Assembly (NCBI RefSeq): GCF_000340215.1
Contig: NW_006921532.1
Location: 9,391,172-9,455,171 of the forward strand
From: Pseudocercospora fijiensis CIRAD86
Lineage: Eukaryota; Ascomycota; Dothideomycetes; Mycosphaerellales; Mycosphaerellaceae
Direction: 5' to 3'
DNA length: 64,000 nt
Below, piece after piece: positions 41,161 to 51,435 of the stretch. Numbering within the stretch: position 1 is the first letter of the stretch; every line of letters starts with the position of its first letter. Below the pieces are notes generated by a model. The model saw only the letters and a list, made by a program, of their open reading frames with translations. It was not told the origin of the DNA and made no database searches. The translations under genes were made by a program, and so were the position numbers.

Positions 41161-42440
41161 AAATGAAAGATATATAAAAGATCTGTATGAGATATGCATA
41201 AGATATATACAAGATATACACAAGATATATATAAGATATATATATTAAAGTCTTTTATTACTAGTCTACTCCTAACTAGGATAAGTAGCCTTACTCTATA
41301 TATCTAGAGAGAAAAGCTAGTAGTATAATAACTCCTCTTTCCCTAACTTCTATCCTCTATAGGCCCTAGTTCCTACTTATATTACTTTATATAATATTAG
41401 TTACCCTTACCTACTCCTTTTACTAGGTAGGCTTTAGCCTTCTCCCTCCTTAGCCCTCTCCTTAGCTCCTCTCTCCTTATTCTAATACTATTTTAGTATC
41501 TCCTCCTTTACTAGTAAGAATTAGTTAGGTACCCCTTCCTATATTAGCTACTTTACTATTACTAAGAGTCCTTTCCTTATAGTAGTAAGAGTATTCTAGT
41601 TACTTATTCCTACCTTTCTATATATCTCTTATCTACCCTTTATTAAGAGGTAGAAGATAGTAATATTATAATATATTTTAGTAACTAGATTCTCTAGCTA
41701 TACTAGTATTCTAGGGTAATCCCTAGAACCCTCCTTTTTATAAGGTATTATCTTAGGCTAATATACTCTATCCTAATTTATATAACTACTAAGGTAACTA
41801 GTCTTAGTTATTCTAAGTAGAGATAGATTCTACTCTCCTAGTACCGTATCTACTAGATTACTAGTCTACTCTATCCCTATTATAGGGCCTCTCTTTTTAT
41901 CCTCTTCTTTTTCTATCTTTCTATCTAAGTATTCTTATTCTACTATATCTTTCCTAAGTAGAGTAGGGCTACTCTTCCCTATACCTCTACCTCTTAGCTA
42001 GCTAACTTAGTAACCTATTTTTAGGTAGTAGCTCTTCTTTTTAGGTTCTATCTTCTAGAGCCTCTAATCCTATTCTCTATTTCTCTATACTTTTTCCTTA
42101 TATACTATTATATAGAGAGAGTGTCCCTCTTTACTACTAAGAGCCTTACTATATCCTAGACATAGAGGGTAAGAGAGGGGGTATTAGCTTCCTTCTAGAG
42201 AATAGTTTTAGGTATACTCTTATACTATAGGCTCCTATAAAAGATATATAAAAGATATATAAAAGATATATAAAAGATATATAGAAGATATATAGAAGAT
42301 ATACAGAAGATATATAAAAGATATATAAAAGATATATAAAAGATATATAAAAGATATATAAAAGATATATAAAAGATATATAAAAGATATATAAAAGATA
42401 TGTAAAAGATATGTAAAAGATATATAAAATTTTCGTAATA
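41161..42440. repeat. AT-rich, CpG-poor island flanked by AAAGATATAT decamer arrays
   Basis: The left flank (about 41165-41250) holds degenerate decamers, the right flank (about 42236-42430) some 19 near-perfect AAAGATATAT units in the same orientation. Between them, about 1 kb is composed of CTA/TAG/CCT-type words with almost no CA, TG or CG. It looks like a heavily mutated repeat relic; no protein similarity survives. Its right edge lies about 50 bp from the stop of the kinase-PHD gene. Confidence 0.75.
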
Positions 42441-42491
42441 AATAATATGTAATATAGGAAGCTATTCGAAGAACAAGTCAACTATAACCCT

Positions 42492-44135
42492 TTATAAGGA
42501 CTTTGGCGCATGTTTTCGAGTGTCGCCGTGATTACTTCTCCATTCCTCTGCGATGAGACAACCTTCACAGTACCACTTCTTCTCCTTGGGCGCTTCTTCG
42601 ATACCCACGCATTCGAAGTGAAACCACTGCTTCTTGCACCTCTCGTCATCACACGCCAGCATCCTTCCTCCTTCGGGCTTGTTGCAATAGCAATAAAGCG
42701 GCTCGTCATCCTCAGCATCCGCATCATACATCTCCTGCTCGTTGGGCTTTGCATCATGCACTTGGTTCGCACCGCGATTATCCTTGGGCATCTTACGTTC
42801 CTTAGCTGATGGACCGTCTTCATTGTTCTTGAGATCGCTTTCATGTTTTCTCTTCACGCCGTGTAACCGTTTTCTGTCACTCTGATCTTCACTCTTCTTT
42901 TCTCCATCTTTGGTCTTGTCCTCTTCCTCGGCTCCATCATTTGCGTGCTCTCCTTCCTCAGGATCCTGTATTGTATTCTCGTCGGGATCGTGAAGTCCGT
43001 TCACGACTTTATTGAGACCTTGAATGTCACCGTCTTCGCTATCTTTCAACTCTGGATCGACCCAGCCTTCAGTGTATGAGCCTCCAAAATCAATAATCCA
43101 CAAATCATCATTCTTGTCTACCATGAAATTGTCTCCCTTCGCATCTCCCCAAATGATGTTGTGCTGGTGCAGCAGATCCACCGTTCGTGCGGAATCATCT
43201 GCCCATTTCATGCGTTTCTCTTGAGACACGTTTGAGTCCAGCATTTTAGTCAAAGGAGTGGGATCTGCGATGGCATCCATCAAGAAGCCCATCATCTTTG
43301 TTTCGCCATCTCCATCGAAATGGACCAAGCCTCGGAGAAGAGGAACTCGGATCTCATTGTGGATACCTTCGTCTTCGATTTTCTTCATGACTTGGAGTTC
43401 GCGCTTAGTCGGGCCTGGTTGAGCTGCGTCTACAGTCTTGAGGAAGTACTCTTTGCCATCTACCTTCACGAGAGTCGGATGTAGAGGCACCGGATCTGGT
43501 CCTTCGCATTCATCGAGTACGGTGATATCTGACGCTGAGAATGAAGGGACGTCAAGCTTCTGGATATACCTTGGCAACTTGATGACAGGAATCGTGCTGT
43601 CGATGTGCTCTTTCGTGTCGTCCGTCTCCTCATCTTCCTGTGCCAGGAGCTTGCCATTGGACAGATACAGATGATAGAAATGTGTTGCGCAGTGATACCA
43701 GTCTTGCACTGACCTATGCTTCGACTTCGGCTTTGGCGCTTTGCTGGAGAATAGCTTTGCCAGAGGCTTGAGGACGAAGGTTTGGAGATGCACAGTCGAC
43801 GGTGCTGATGGGTCGACGTCTTCCTCGGACGACACGCTCATACTGATGCCACTGTCTTTGTCGTCCGACTCATCGCCATCTTCGTCCTCATCTTCTTGGA
43901 CGAAAAGTGGTGATGTGTCATGGCAGCCGCAGTCCTCCTGCGACTCGTCCTTGACTTGCTGAAGTAACTGCAGGTATTGTCTGCGAATCTTCTTGCCTGC
44001 TTTGGACCGATCCTTGAGTTCTGCCGGGTCGACTATGACATGAAAGCGGACTCCGTGTACGAGTGCCGTGAGAGCACAACCTCCTTCATTGTCGTAGACG
44101 AAACTAAGAATGTGATGCTGCGGTAATTTGACCAT
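42492..44135 (-). CDS. Protein-kinase-like domain fused to a C-terminal PHD finger
   Basis: Single exon, 547 residues, ATG at 44135. Residues 1-190 are unassigned, with an acidic DEDEDGDESDDKD stretch. Residues about 195-360 read as a protein-kinase-like fold: Lys233 in KEYFLKTV, Glu246 in TKRELQVMKKI, catalytic Asp331 in IIWGDAKGDNFMV and the metal motif DFG at 349-351. A hydrophilic linker rich in Glu, Asp and Lys follows (about 360-478). Residues 481-526 are a complete C4HC3 PHD finger of ING type (YCYCNKPEGGRMLACDDERC, then WFHFECVG and WYCEGC). ING-type PHD fingers read the histone H3 tail, commonly H3K4me3, so a chromatin-linked kinase is a reasonable inference. The kinase resembles fungal families with WGD in place of HRD. 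Biological role unknown. Confidence 0.82.
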   Translation of the reverse strand: MVKLPQHHILSFVYDNEGGCALTALVHGVRFHVIVDPAELKDRSKAGKKIRRQYLQLLQQVKDESQEDCGCHDTSPLFVQEDEDEDGDESDDKDSGISMSVSSEEDVDPSAPSTVHLQTFVLKPLAKLFSSKAPKPKSKHRSVQDWYHCATHFYHLYLSNGKLLAQEDEETDDTKEHIDSTIPVIKLPRYIQKLDVPSFSASDITVLDECEGPDPVPLHPTLVKVDGKEYFLKTVDAAQPGPTKRELQVMKKIEDEGIHNEIRVPLLRGLVHFDGDGETKMMGFLMDAIADPTPLTKMLDSNVSQEKRMKWADDSARTVDLLHQHNIIWGDAKGDNFMVDKNDDLWIIDFGGSYTEGWVDPELKDSEDGDIQGLNKVVNGLHDPDENTIQDPEEGEHANDGAEEEDKTKDGEKKSEDQSDRKRLHGVKRKHESDLKNNEDGPSAKERKMPKDNRGANQVHDAKPNEQEMYDADAEDDEPLYCYCNKPEGGRMLACDDERCKKQWFHFECVGIEEAPKEKKWYCEGCLIAEEWRSNHGDTRKHAPKSL

Positions 44136-45271
44136 GATGAAAAGTTTTGCTGGGTGAATGGAGAATAGTGGAAGTCCACATGCATAGAAACACGAGGAGA
44201 ACCATACTTACAGCGTTCTGGCTCTGGGCCTTCTACTCTTCCCAGCCCATCGGTTGCTAGTCAGGAACACCGACATCATAGATGTATTTCGGTAGTCTAA
44301 GGGATTCTTGCATCACCATCTATGATCTCACAGACTCAGATATTGGGCGAAGTGTCGATGTGAAGGTTGTTCCCGGTAGATGATGACTGACCCAGGGGGG
44401 GGCCTTCCGGGGTTCCGAGATCTCCAGACCGAGATCGTTCCTGCAGAAGAGCGTGTCATCAACGACGCGAATCTCTCCTTCGGGCGTAACTTTCGCAGTG
44501 GCGCGTTGAGAGGCTTTCCTTTTGCGGTGGCTCTCATCACATCGATCTTCTTCTCATCCATCAGAGACGCCTTGAACCATGTGGCGCCTGCAAGTACGTC
44601 CCGATTCAATCTCCTCGCGTCCGATACCGCGACCGCTATCTCGACAACGTCGATGGAAGAGCACGCGTACTACGACTTGGTCATTGACTGGCACTTGACC
44701 AAGCAATAGACGTGGCCATGCTTCCACTATGGCAGCCAGGTCAACGAGGCCGTGGTGACATACGTACAGATGGCAGAAGATGCGGCTGCTTGACCACCAC
44801 ACGGCTTCAATTTTAGCCACGGCACCCCTTCTCTCATACTGTATTCACTTGCCACGGATCCCGCGCTTTCAACAGAACTGTGGCTATGGCGAGTGACAGT
44901 GGCACAAAATTCTTGAATCCTTGCTTCGGCTCAAATTTTCCGAAGCACACAGTCCACGAGACTGCCCTGGAATAAAGCGAGTCCATTTGGATTCGGGTTT
45001 GACCGATATGCAAGGTATAGGTATCCCTCCGAAGGCTCCGATCGATTCGATATGCAGGGAAGGCAATATAGACCGTACCCTCAGCTGATTCACGGCTGCA
45101 ACTCAAGAAGGATGCATGGCCTGCGGCTGTCGATGCCACAGCCGAACATGGTTGTCACGCGCCTGCCGTGGGAAGACATCCGATCAGATATATTGCTGGC
45201 AGCCCGCGAGTCTGCATGCTCTGGTGCTATCGATCCAGCAACGAAGCATTTACGTTTCAGTCCCCAACGAG
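44136..45271. other. Divergent intergenic region, no supported gene
   Basis: 1.1 kb between the kinase-PHD gene and the amine oxidase, which are divergent. Frames at 44328-44609 (minus) and 44380-44709 (plus) overlap each other and carry no motif I recognise. Both promoters are expected here. Confidence 0.45.
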
Positions 45272-46931
45272 ATGAAGTGTGTAGATTATCGACCGCTATT
45301 GCTTTCCGGCCTTCTATGCCTAACAGCGCCGATTGCGAGAGCCCAGCAAACAGAAAGCTTTGACGTCGTCGTGATTGGCGCCGGTCTATCTGGTCTTTCA
45401 GCTGCACGGAAGCTTTTAGATGCCGGCAAAAGCGTGCGTATCGTCGAAGCGAGGAGTAGGGTCGGTGGCAGAGTGAGTATAACTTTGTGTATAAGTCTCA
45501 CCGCTCTGCTTCGGAGTCAGCATCGTCAGAAACCCTGCTAACCTTTATTTCCATTGCTTTTAGGTGGAGAACCAGCCACTCAAGAACGGCGGCGTTACTG
45601 AACTTGGTGCCGCATTTGTAGGACCAACGCAGGATCGTGTGCTAGCCTTGGCCAATGAACTAGGCATAGAAACGTTCTTGGAGTACGACACGGGGCACAA
45701 CTTGGCTTTTGGTAGGTGGAACGAGTAGAATTCATGTTATCGGTTGTATGCTAAATCTTCGGTCATTCTAGTTGGCGAGGAGCGAATCACTTACGATTTA
45801 CTTCCCATTCCATACATAGATCTGGCAACGACTGCACAATTCGGCGCGGCCATTGCAGCTCTTGATCTCAAGGCTTTGACGATCAATGTAGAAAAGCCGT
45901 GGAACCACCTCCTCGCTGCTCTGTGGGACAAGACCACTGTGAGACAATTTCGCGATTCGATCATCACAACGCCAGAAGGACGAGATGTTTTCGAAATTGG
46001 TGTCGAATCCATCTGGAGTGCGAGATCAGATGAGCTCTCACTGCTTTACGCACTATCTTATATTGCAGGAGCGGGCAACGAGACAACTAAAGGAACATTT
46101 GAGCGCCTCATTTCAACAGGTGGTGGCTCGCAAGAGAGTCGCCTGGTTGGTGGCACTGGACTTCTACCTAACGGCTTAGCAGACAAGCTTGGACGTGAGC
46201 ATATCGTCTTCGATAATCCTGTCCGCTCCATCACATTGCAGCAGTCTGGAGAATATCTCGTGCAGGGAGATAAGTCCTCGGTCAGTGCCTCGAAAGTCGT
46301 TGTGGCTTTGTCACCTCCTGTAGCTGGTGAGATTGAGTATACTCCGGCTTTATCAAAATCGCGACAAAAGCTCATGGAGCACCTCTTCATGGGTTCTCTC
46401 GGCAAGGCTAATGCTATCTACCCTACCCCGTTCTGGAGGGATGCAGGGTTGTCAGGCCAAGTCATCTCTACGACTGGCACAGTCCAAACCACGTTCGATG
46501 ACTCAGATGCAAATGCAACGTATGGTGCTATCCTTGGATTCATCGAAGCCGATCAGATGCGGGCGCTCAACAACGCGACTAAAGCTGAGATCATCGCTAG
46601 AGTCACTGATGATTATGTCAGGTACTTTGGCGAGGAAGCGAGGAATGCGTCCGAGTGGGTGATCAAGAGATGGGACTTGGAAGAGTTCTCCAAGGGTGGA
46701 CCTACAGCTTTGGCTGGGCCGGGAACATTCAAGAAATATGGACCAGCGCTGAGGCAGGCTGTTGGTGGTATTCATTGGGCTGGAACCGAGGCTTCTGATT
46801 ACTGGCCGGGATACATGGACGGCGCTATCAGATCAGGTATGCTATGTCACTTCTCTGGGCCCTTTGAACATAGAAGCTGACTGTCTGAAACAGGAGAGCG
46901 AGCTGCGCAAGAAATCATGGATAGTAGCTAA
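45272..46931 (+). CDS. Secreted flavin amine oxidase
   Basis: Four exons: 45272-45472, 45564-45711, 45772-46836 and 46894-46931 (introns 91, 60 and 57 nt), giving 483 residues. A signal peptide ([16 protein letters not shown]) precedes the FAD-binding Rossmann motif [20 protein letters not shown] and its GG doublet RSRVGGR, completed across intron 1. The C-terminal FAD motif [20 protein letters not shown] is completed by splicing to GERAAQEI. Together these place it in the monoamine oxidase-like flavoprotein family, oxidative deamination of amines with release of H2O2. The signal peptide suggests an extracellular or secretory-pathway enzyme. The flavin-linking Cys of animal MAO is not evident, so FAD is probably non-covalent. 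Substrate unknown. Confidence 0.88.
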
Positions 46932-47332
46932 ATTAACAGCGCAATTTTTGAAGCTGAATGAGCTGGTTCAATTATCAAGACTAAGGCAAAGGAGTGAGCC
47001 TTCACACCATGTACCTTTATAACAACTCCCGCTTAAGCATAAATTCCAAAAAAGCAAATGGATATCGCGACCATTCCCCAAATACCGTGGTTTCGACGAC
47101 GGTTCACCATCTGGCCAGCGTTCGGGGAATCTGCCGCGATGTATAGCTCCGCCCAAAGAAAGATTCGAATGAGGGTTTCGTAAGATTTTAATAAGATTAG
47201 TCTAAGTCTCGAGCAACGAGCGTAGAGTGCGCAAATTGCTACTTTGGATAGCATGCCTTCCCAGAGTGGTAAATATCTAGGCATTTCTCCATTGCCGCAT
47301 GTTCTCCGTAGCCAGACCAAAGGCTGTAACAC
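46932..47332. other. Convergent intergenic region, nothing identified
   Basis: 400 bp between the amine oxidase stop and the stop of the small secreted protein on the other strand. No repeat or RNA gene was seen. Confidence 0.5.
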
Positions 47333-47955
47333 TTAGGCCACTGACGAGGACTTGTAGGAAGATGGGATCAGGTCGAGCGGATGGGTGATGCCCTCGCTGA
47401 AGAACTTGTAGTTGCCAGTCTGGGTAGCACGCCAAATGGCGGTGGTTTTGGCGCTGTTCCTGGAGATCAGCACACTATTTCGACCGCGTTTTCGACTCAA
47501 AGAGCCACTTACTTTGCACCATTCTTCAGGTCCCAGGTAAGTTGAAGTATCAGCTTGCTCTGCTGAGCATCGTTCGGGAACAGCTGTACGGATGCATCGA
47601 TGCTGTTGACGCTTCGATTCGGGTTGCTGCTGCTCCAGCCGCCTGTCAATTGACATTGCTTGATGCTATCATCACCTGGAGTGTTGCCTGTTCTAAATCA
47701 GTACGTGTTTCTTTCGAGGCAATAGAATTGCAGCTCACGTTGGGAGCAATGCCCGCTGAATCCTGGCAAATCGTCGGTCTCTTTGCCCTCGACATCAAAC
47801 TCATATGAACAGAAGGCTCCGCCCTTGGCCGGGTCATTGCCGCAGCCGATGTAGACGTTGGAAATCGTCCATTTGTTGTCCACAGCGGTTGGCAGTGCAT
47901 TGATTCCGAGAGTGGAGAGAGAGAGAAGAGCTGCGAGTGCTGCGGCTGAATACAT
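47333..47955 (-). CDS. Small secreted protein, candidate effector
   Basis: Three exons, 47955-47739, 47687-47513 and 47459-47333, with introns of 51 and 53 nt (GTGAGC...AACAG and GTAAGT...TCCAG). The product has 172 residues with a signal peptide (MYSAAALAALLSLSTLGINA). The mature part has four cysteines (YIGCGND, GAFCSYE, SGHCSQ, IKQCQLTGG), a WSSSNPNRS segment and a TWDLKNGAKNSAKTTAIWRA stretch; the tail is YKFFSEGITHPLDLIPSSYK. No family recognised. All splice sites preserve frame and remove every internal stop, which supports an intact gene. Convergent with the secreted amine oxidase. Confidence 0.75.
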
Positions 47956-48180
47956 ACTGAGCTCGTTCGGACTGACTCAAAGATGCAGGAAAACAATGAA
48001 TGGCAATGCTGAGCGTCGATGGGAAAGCTGTTGCTTGATCTGATATTGTCGTCGCTGTCTGTGAAATCGGTGTCTGTGAAACTGGAATGAGCAAAAGACA
48101 GCTTCATTGCTCAATCTCTTTATACTCCGCCATCTTGAGTGCTCGGTGCTCCATCCCTGCGTTGATCGAAATTGATTACG

Positions 48181-48229
48181 AGTTGCCATGGGTAGCCGTA
48201 TTCAGAGTTGCCATGGGTAGCCGTATTCG
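48181..48229. repeat. 25-bp tandem duplication
   Basis: Two copies of AGTTGCCATGGGTAGCCGTA plus TTC, starting at 48181 and 48206. Confidence 0.85.
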
Positions 48230-48279
48230 GATGTTTTTTTATTTTTAAGGCTCCAAGCCTCTCTGCGGATTATTTTTAT

Positions 48280-48357
48280 TATCCGGGGTTGCGTCAGCAG
48301 CCACTTCACCCCTCGCCCCAGCTCAGCGGGCGTGAAGTGACTGACGAAACCCGGATA
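48280..48357. repeat. Long imperfect inverted repeat (about 30-bp arms)
   Basis: The left arm (TATCCGGGGTTGCGTCAG, then CAGCCACTTCACCCC) pairs with the right arm (GGGCGTGAAGTG, ACTGACG, AAACCCGGATA) across a 16-nt loop, with a few mismatches and bulges. It could be a transposon terminus or a fold-back remnant. It is not RIP-mutated. Confidence 0.6.
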
Positions 48358-49104
48358 GGAGAATGAGCTCTCAAGTCTCGTGGTCTCACAAGACAGATGA
48401 CACGCCGCTGATGGCCCTGGGATAAAGCCTTGGCAGGGGCTGTAATATATATTTGTCTTTTACTCGTCCCTGGGGCCTGGTCTGCGACGTCCCAATACTA
48501 TGTCTTCTGGGCGCCCCGGGCCCCGGCCATCACTTCGTATAGGTCACGCGGGTGGCGAATTTTCTGTTACTATCGTTTGCCTAAAACAAATATACTCCTA
48601 TAAAAAACGAATATAGATCACTAATAATATAGCCCTATATACTAGATATATACCTATATAAAAACACTACTAGATATTATTATATCTAGAATTAGATCTA
48701 CTACTTAGTTCTACCTAGAACTACTCTAGTAGTGTCTAGTTAGAAGTAAAGCTAGGACTATATTTGCCTTCTAGACCTATTTAGTTTCTATATAATTTCT
48801 AATTAAATTATACTAGAATTCTTTAAGAGTTTTATTAAAGTAATTTATTTACTTAGTTATAGCTTATAAAATTATAGCGCTAGGCCTTTACTTATATATA
48901 CTTCTATTTTTATACTTACTAAGCGTATCTAGTTTTAGATTTATAAGTTTTTTAGTTATTAAAGTTATAACTTATCTAAAGCTATAGAAATCTAGTTTAT
49001 CTTTTATTCCTTTTCTATTCCTTTCCTATTTCTTTCTTATTCCTTTCCTATTCCTTTCCTATTTCTTTCCTATTTCTTTCCTATTCCTTTCCTATTCCTT
49101 TCCT

Positions 49105-49276
49105 ATTCCTATTCGATTCCTATTCGATTCCTATTCGATTCCTATTCGATTCCTATTCGATTCCTATTCGATTTCTATTCGATTCCTATTCGATTCTTAG
49201 TCGATTCCTATTCGATTCTTAGTCGATTCCTAGTTAGTTCCTAGTCGATTCCTAGTCGATTCCTAGTCGATTCCGA
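49105..49276. repeat. 11-bp minisatellite (GATTCCTATTC)n
   Basis: About 15 units. The later units carry variants such as GATTCTTAGTC and GATTCCTAGTC. The repeat grades into TTCCTATTCC simple sequence on its left. Confidence 0.85.
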
Positions 49277-49539
49277 TTAACTTTTAGAAAGTAGGGCTAG
49301 CTTAAGCCGAGGCTATATACGGACTACTATACGGACTACTACGGCTCTATCTAATTAGTTAGATCGGTAGTTAGGTCGGTAATTTCGGTAGTTAGGATTA
49401 CTATATACCCTAATACGCTTATCTTTCTACTCTAGTTCTATACTATATCGTAGCTAGGAGGCAAGACCGATAGGTACGAGTTAGTACGAGGATAGTATCT
49501 TTTAATAACGCGTTATTATTCTAGCGAAGCGGAAGGCTA

Positions 49540-49603
49540 AAAAAACAGGCACCTAGAGCAACCTAAGGAGCTTGCGACGAAGGTTATAGAAGGTGTCTGT
49601 TTT
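49540..49603. mobile_element. 64-bp inverted-repeat element with TA target duplication
   Basis: The ends are inverted (AAAAAACAGGCACC and GGTGTCTGTTTT) and the element is flanked by TA at 49538-49539 and 49604-49605. A related sequence at 59071-59114, in inverted orientation, reads straight through one TA and has no insert. This is an empty-site comparison within the window. The TA duplication is the target choice of Tc1/mariner-type elements. Confidence 0.7.
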
Positions 49604-49880
49604 TAGCCTAAGGCGAGCGCGAAATAACGATCGGATTGTTGCGCTTGTTGCGCTTGCTTTGTCGGTGCTGTCGCTCTTGCTATGTCTATAGTAGCACGAG
49701 GGTCGGATTGCGAGAAGGGCGCTCTATACAAAATAAACCTCGCGCTCTAATTAGTAGAAATCAAAAAATACTGTTACGTGTTCCAGCCTTAGGCTACTAA
49801 TAGCACTATACTATACTATACCTTGTGCGCTAATAGGACATACGACACAGCACTACTACACTAGCGCTAACAGCCTATGC

Positions 49881-49984
49881 GATACCGACACTATGCGACA
49901 CCGACACTATGCGACACCGACACTATACGACACCGATACTATGCGACACCGATACTAGGCGACACCGACACTATACGACACTAG
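49881..49984. repeat. 16-bp minisatellite (GACACCGACACTATGC)n
   Basis: About 6.5 units with substitutions (GACACCGATACTATGC, GACACCGATACTAGGC), all of them transitions or single changes. Confidence 0.85.
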
Positions 49985-50596
49985 CTATATGCAACCCCTA
50001 TGCCTACCTACTCTACAAACCACATCCTGCAGCTACCTTCTATAGCAAAACAAACTATAACCTGTAAACAATAAAAGATCAACAAGGAAAGAGCTATATA
50101 GGAAGAGCAAGCATAAGAAATAAATAACTTAGAGAAATAAAGGACTTAGTTAAAAAAAAGAAGAATACTACAAGGTAAAAAACTGTAGACGGGCAACACC
50201 CGGAGTCACTCTTACGGACACGATATAGACCTCGAGCTTTTGACCCTTTAAGACAAGTTACGAATCAACTAAGTGAACATGCCTACTAGACTTCGACCTT
50301 ATACGAATCTTATAAAAGAAACGCCGCTATAGAAAACCTGTCCCGGAGAACTAATTTCTTTAGGGTTAGACAATAGGCAGTTACCTCTACTAGTTTATTA
50401 GGCTGCTAGCTGCCTTAGAAAAGACTATTGAATGGCCTAAATCCCTTAGGTTCCCTACGTAACTTAATAACTAGGCGTAAAGGATTACTGCAACTCCTTA
50501 CCTAGTTGCAGCTAGGCGACGCTTCGTCTTAGTCGATTATTATTAGTTAAAGGTTATGAATTGCAGTGTCATTGTATACCCTTATTGCTGCTACCT

Positions 50597-50684
50597 AGCG
50601 TAATAGCTCAGTTAGAAGGGGGAGGTAGGTAGGTAAGGTTTCGACACTTTGGTTAAGGGTTCAATTCCGTGTCTCGAAGCTATA
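50597..50684 (+). other. tRNA-like sequence with pol III A and B boxes
   Basis: TAGCTCAGTTAG (50604-50615) matches an A box, and GGTTCAATTCC (50658-50668) matches the B box consensus exactly, 54 bp apart. The implied acceptor arms (AGCGTAA on the 5' side) do not pair and the D and T stems are poor, so this is not an intact tRNA. A RIP-mutated tRNA copy or the head of a SINE fits best. Confidence 0.45.
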
Positions 50685-50954
50685 TTATTAATATTAAGTT
50701 AGTGTCGACATTGACATTGCTACGTACCTAATTCGCACCTAAACTCGCCTACTCCGAAGCCGACTAAGTTGAGTCGATTGAGCGCATTTCTAGTAAAACT
50801 ACGCTAGTAAAAGTAATTAATACGATAACGACGGATGCCTTAGGCAACCCCCTACTCTATAAAGGACTTGCCCTCGATATATGCTACTAGTAGGAGAATA
50901 GTATCGCAGCTTTCAGCAGATGAGAGCTGCTAGCAACGTAATACACCCCTTACC

Positions 50955-51300
50955 GAGTCGAATAAGGGTACTAAAGTAGAGGGCAAGTTGATGTCGAGCC
51001 TTAGTAAGGGCTTAACTTGTCCGGAACGCTAACGTTGCGATACGAATGAGGGTACTAAAGTGGAGGGCAAGTTAATGTCGAGCCTTAGCGAGGGCTCAAC
51101 TTGTCCGGAACGCTAACGTTGCGATACGAATAAGGGTACCAAAGTGGAGGGCAAGTTAATGTCGAGCCTTAGCGAGGGCTTAACTTGTCCGGAACGCTAA
51201 CGTTGCGATACGAATAAGGGTACCAAAGTGGAGGGCAAGTTAATATCGAGCCTTAGCGAGGGCTCAACTTGTCCGGAACGCTAACGTTAGTAGAAGGGTC
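50955..51300. repeat. 84-bp tandem repeat, four copies, each with a hairpin
   Basis: GAGGGCAAGT recurs at 50979, 51063, 51147 and 51231 (exact 84-bp period). Each unit contains CAAGTT...GAGCC followed after 7 nt by GGCTC-AACTTG, an inverted repeat able to fold, and ends GGAACGCTAACGTTGCGATACG. The array lies about 130 bp upstream of the start of the open Helitron frame. Confidence 0.9.
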
Positions 51301-51435
51301 GTAGATAGAAGAGCGCTCGATATTAGAGTAATCCTGCGCCTTCGACCTTTATAGGTAGTTACTAGGTAAGCGGACACTAGAGTCCGTGCATTTATATATA
51401 AGAAGCCGCACCCCTACTTTTCCTGAATTGGTATA

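Larger units (their letters stand above)
48108..48560. other. Boundary between unique DNA and the transposon cluster
   Basis: About 450 bp. It holds a 25-bp unit repeated twice (48181-48229, AGTTGCCATGGGTAGCCGTA), a long GC-rich hairpin (48280-48357) and GC palindromes such as GGGCGCCC and GGGGCCCC near 48510-48530. RIP-like sequence starts soon after about 48560. Confidence 0.55.
48561..50590. other. RIP-like AT-rich DNA with several minisatellites
   Basis: No coding frame survives. Visible content: pyrimidine-rich TTCCTATTCC simple sequence (49005-49110), an 11-bp minisatellite (49105-49276), a 64-bp inverted-repeat element (49540-49603) and a 16-bp minisatellite (49881-49984). Confidence 0.6.

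Noticed and set aside
42149..42481. 110-codon Tyr/Ile/Phe-rich minus frame
   Set aside because: A translation artefact of the AAAGATATAT decamer array.
49005..49276. CRISPR-like array or telomere-type repeat
   Set aside because: Units are 10-11 bp with no spacers, and the motif is not a telomeric TTAGGG type; it is a minisatellite.
50597..50684. Intact tRNA gene
   Set aside because: A and B boxes are good but acceptor, D and T stems do not pair; kept only as a tRNA-like relic.
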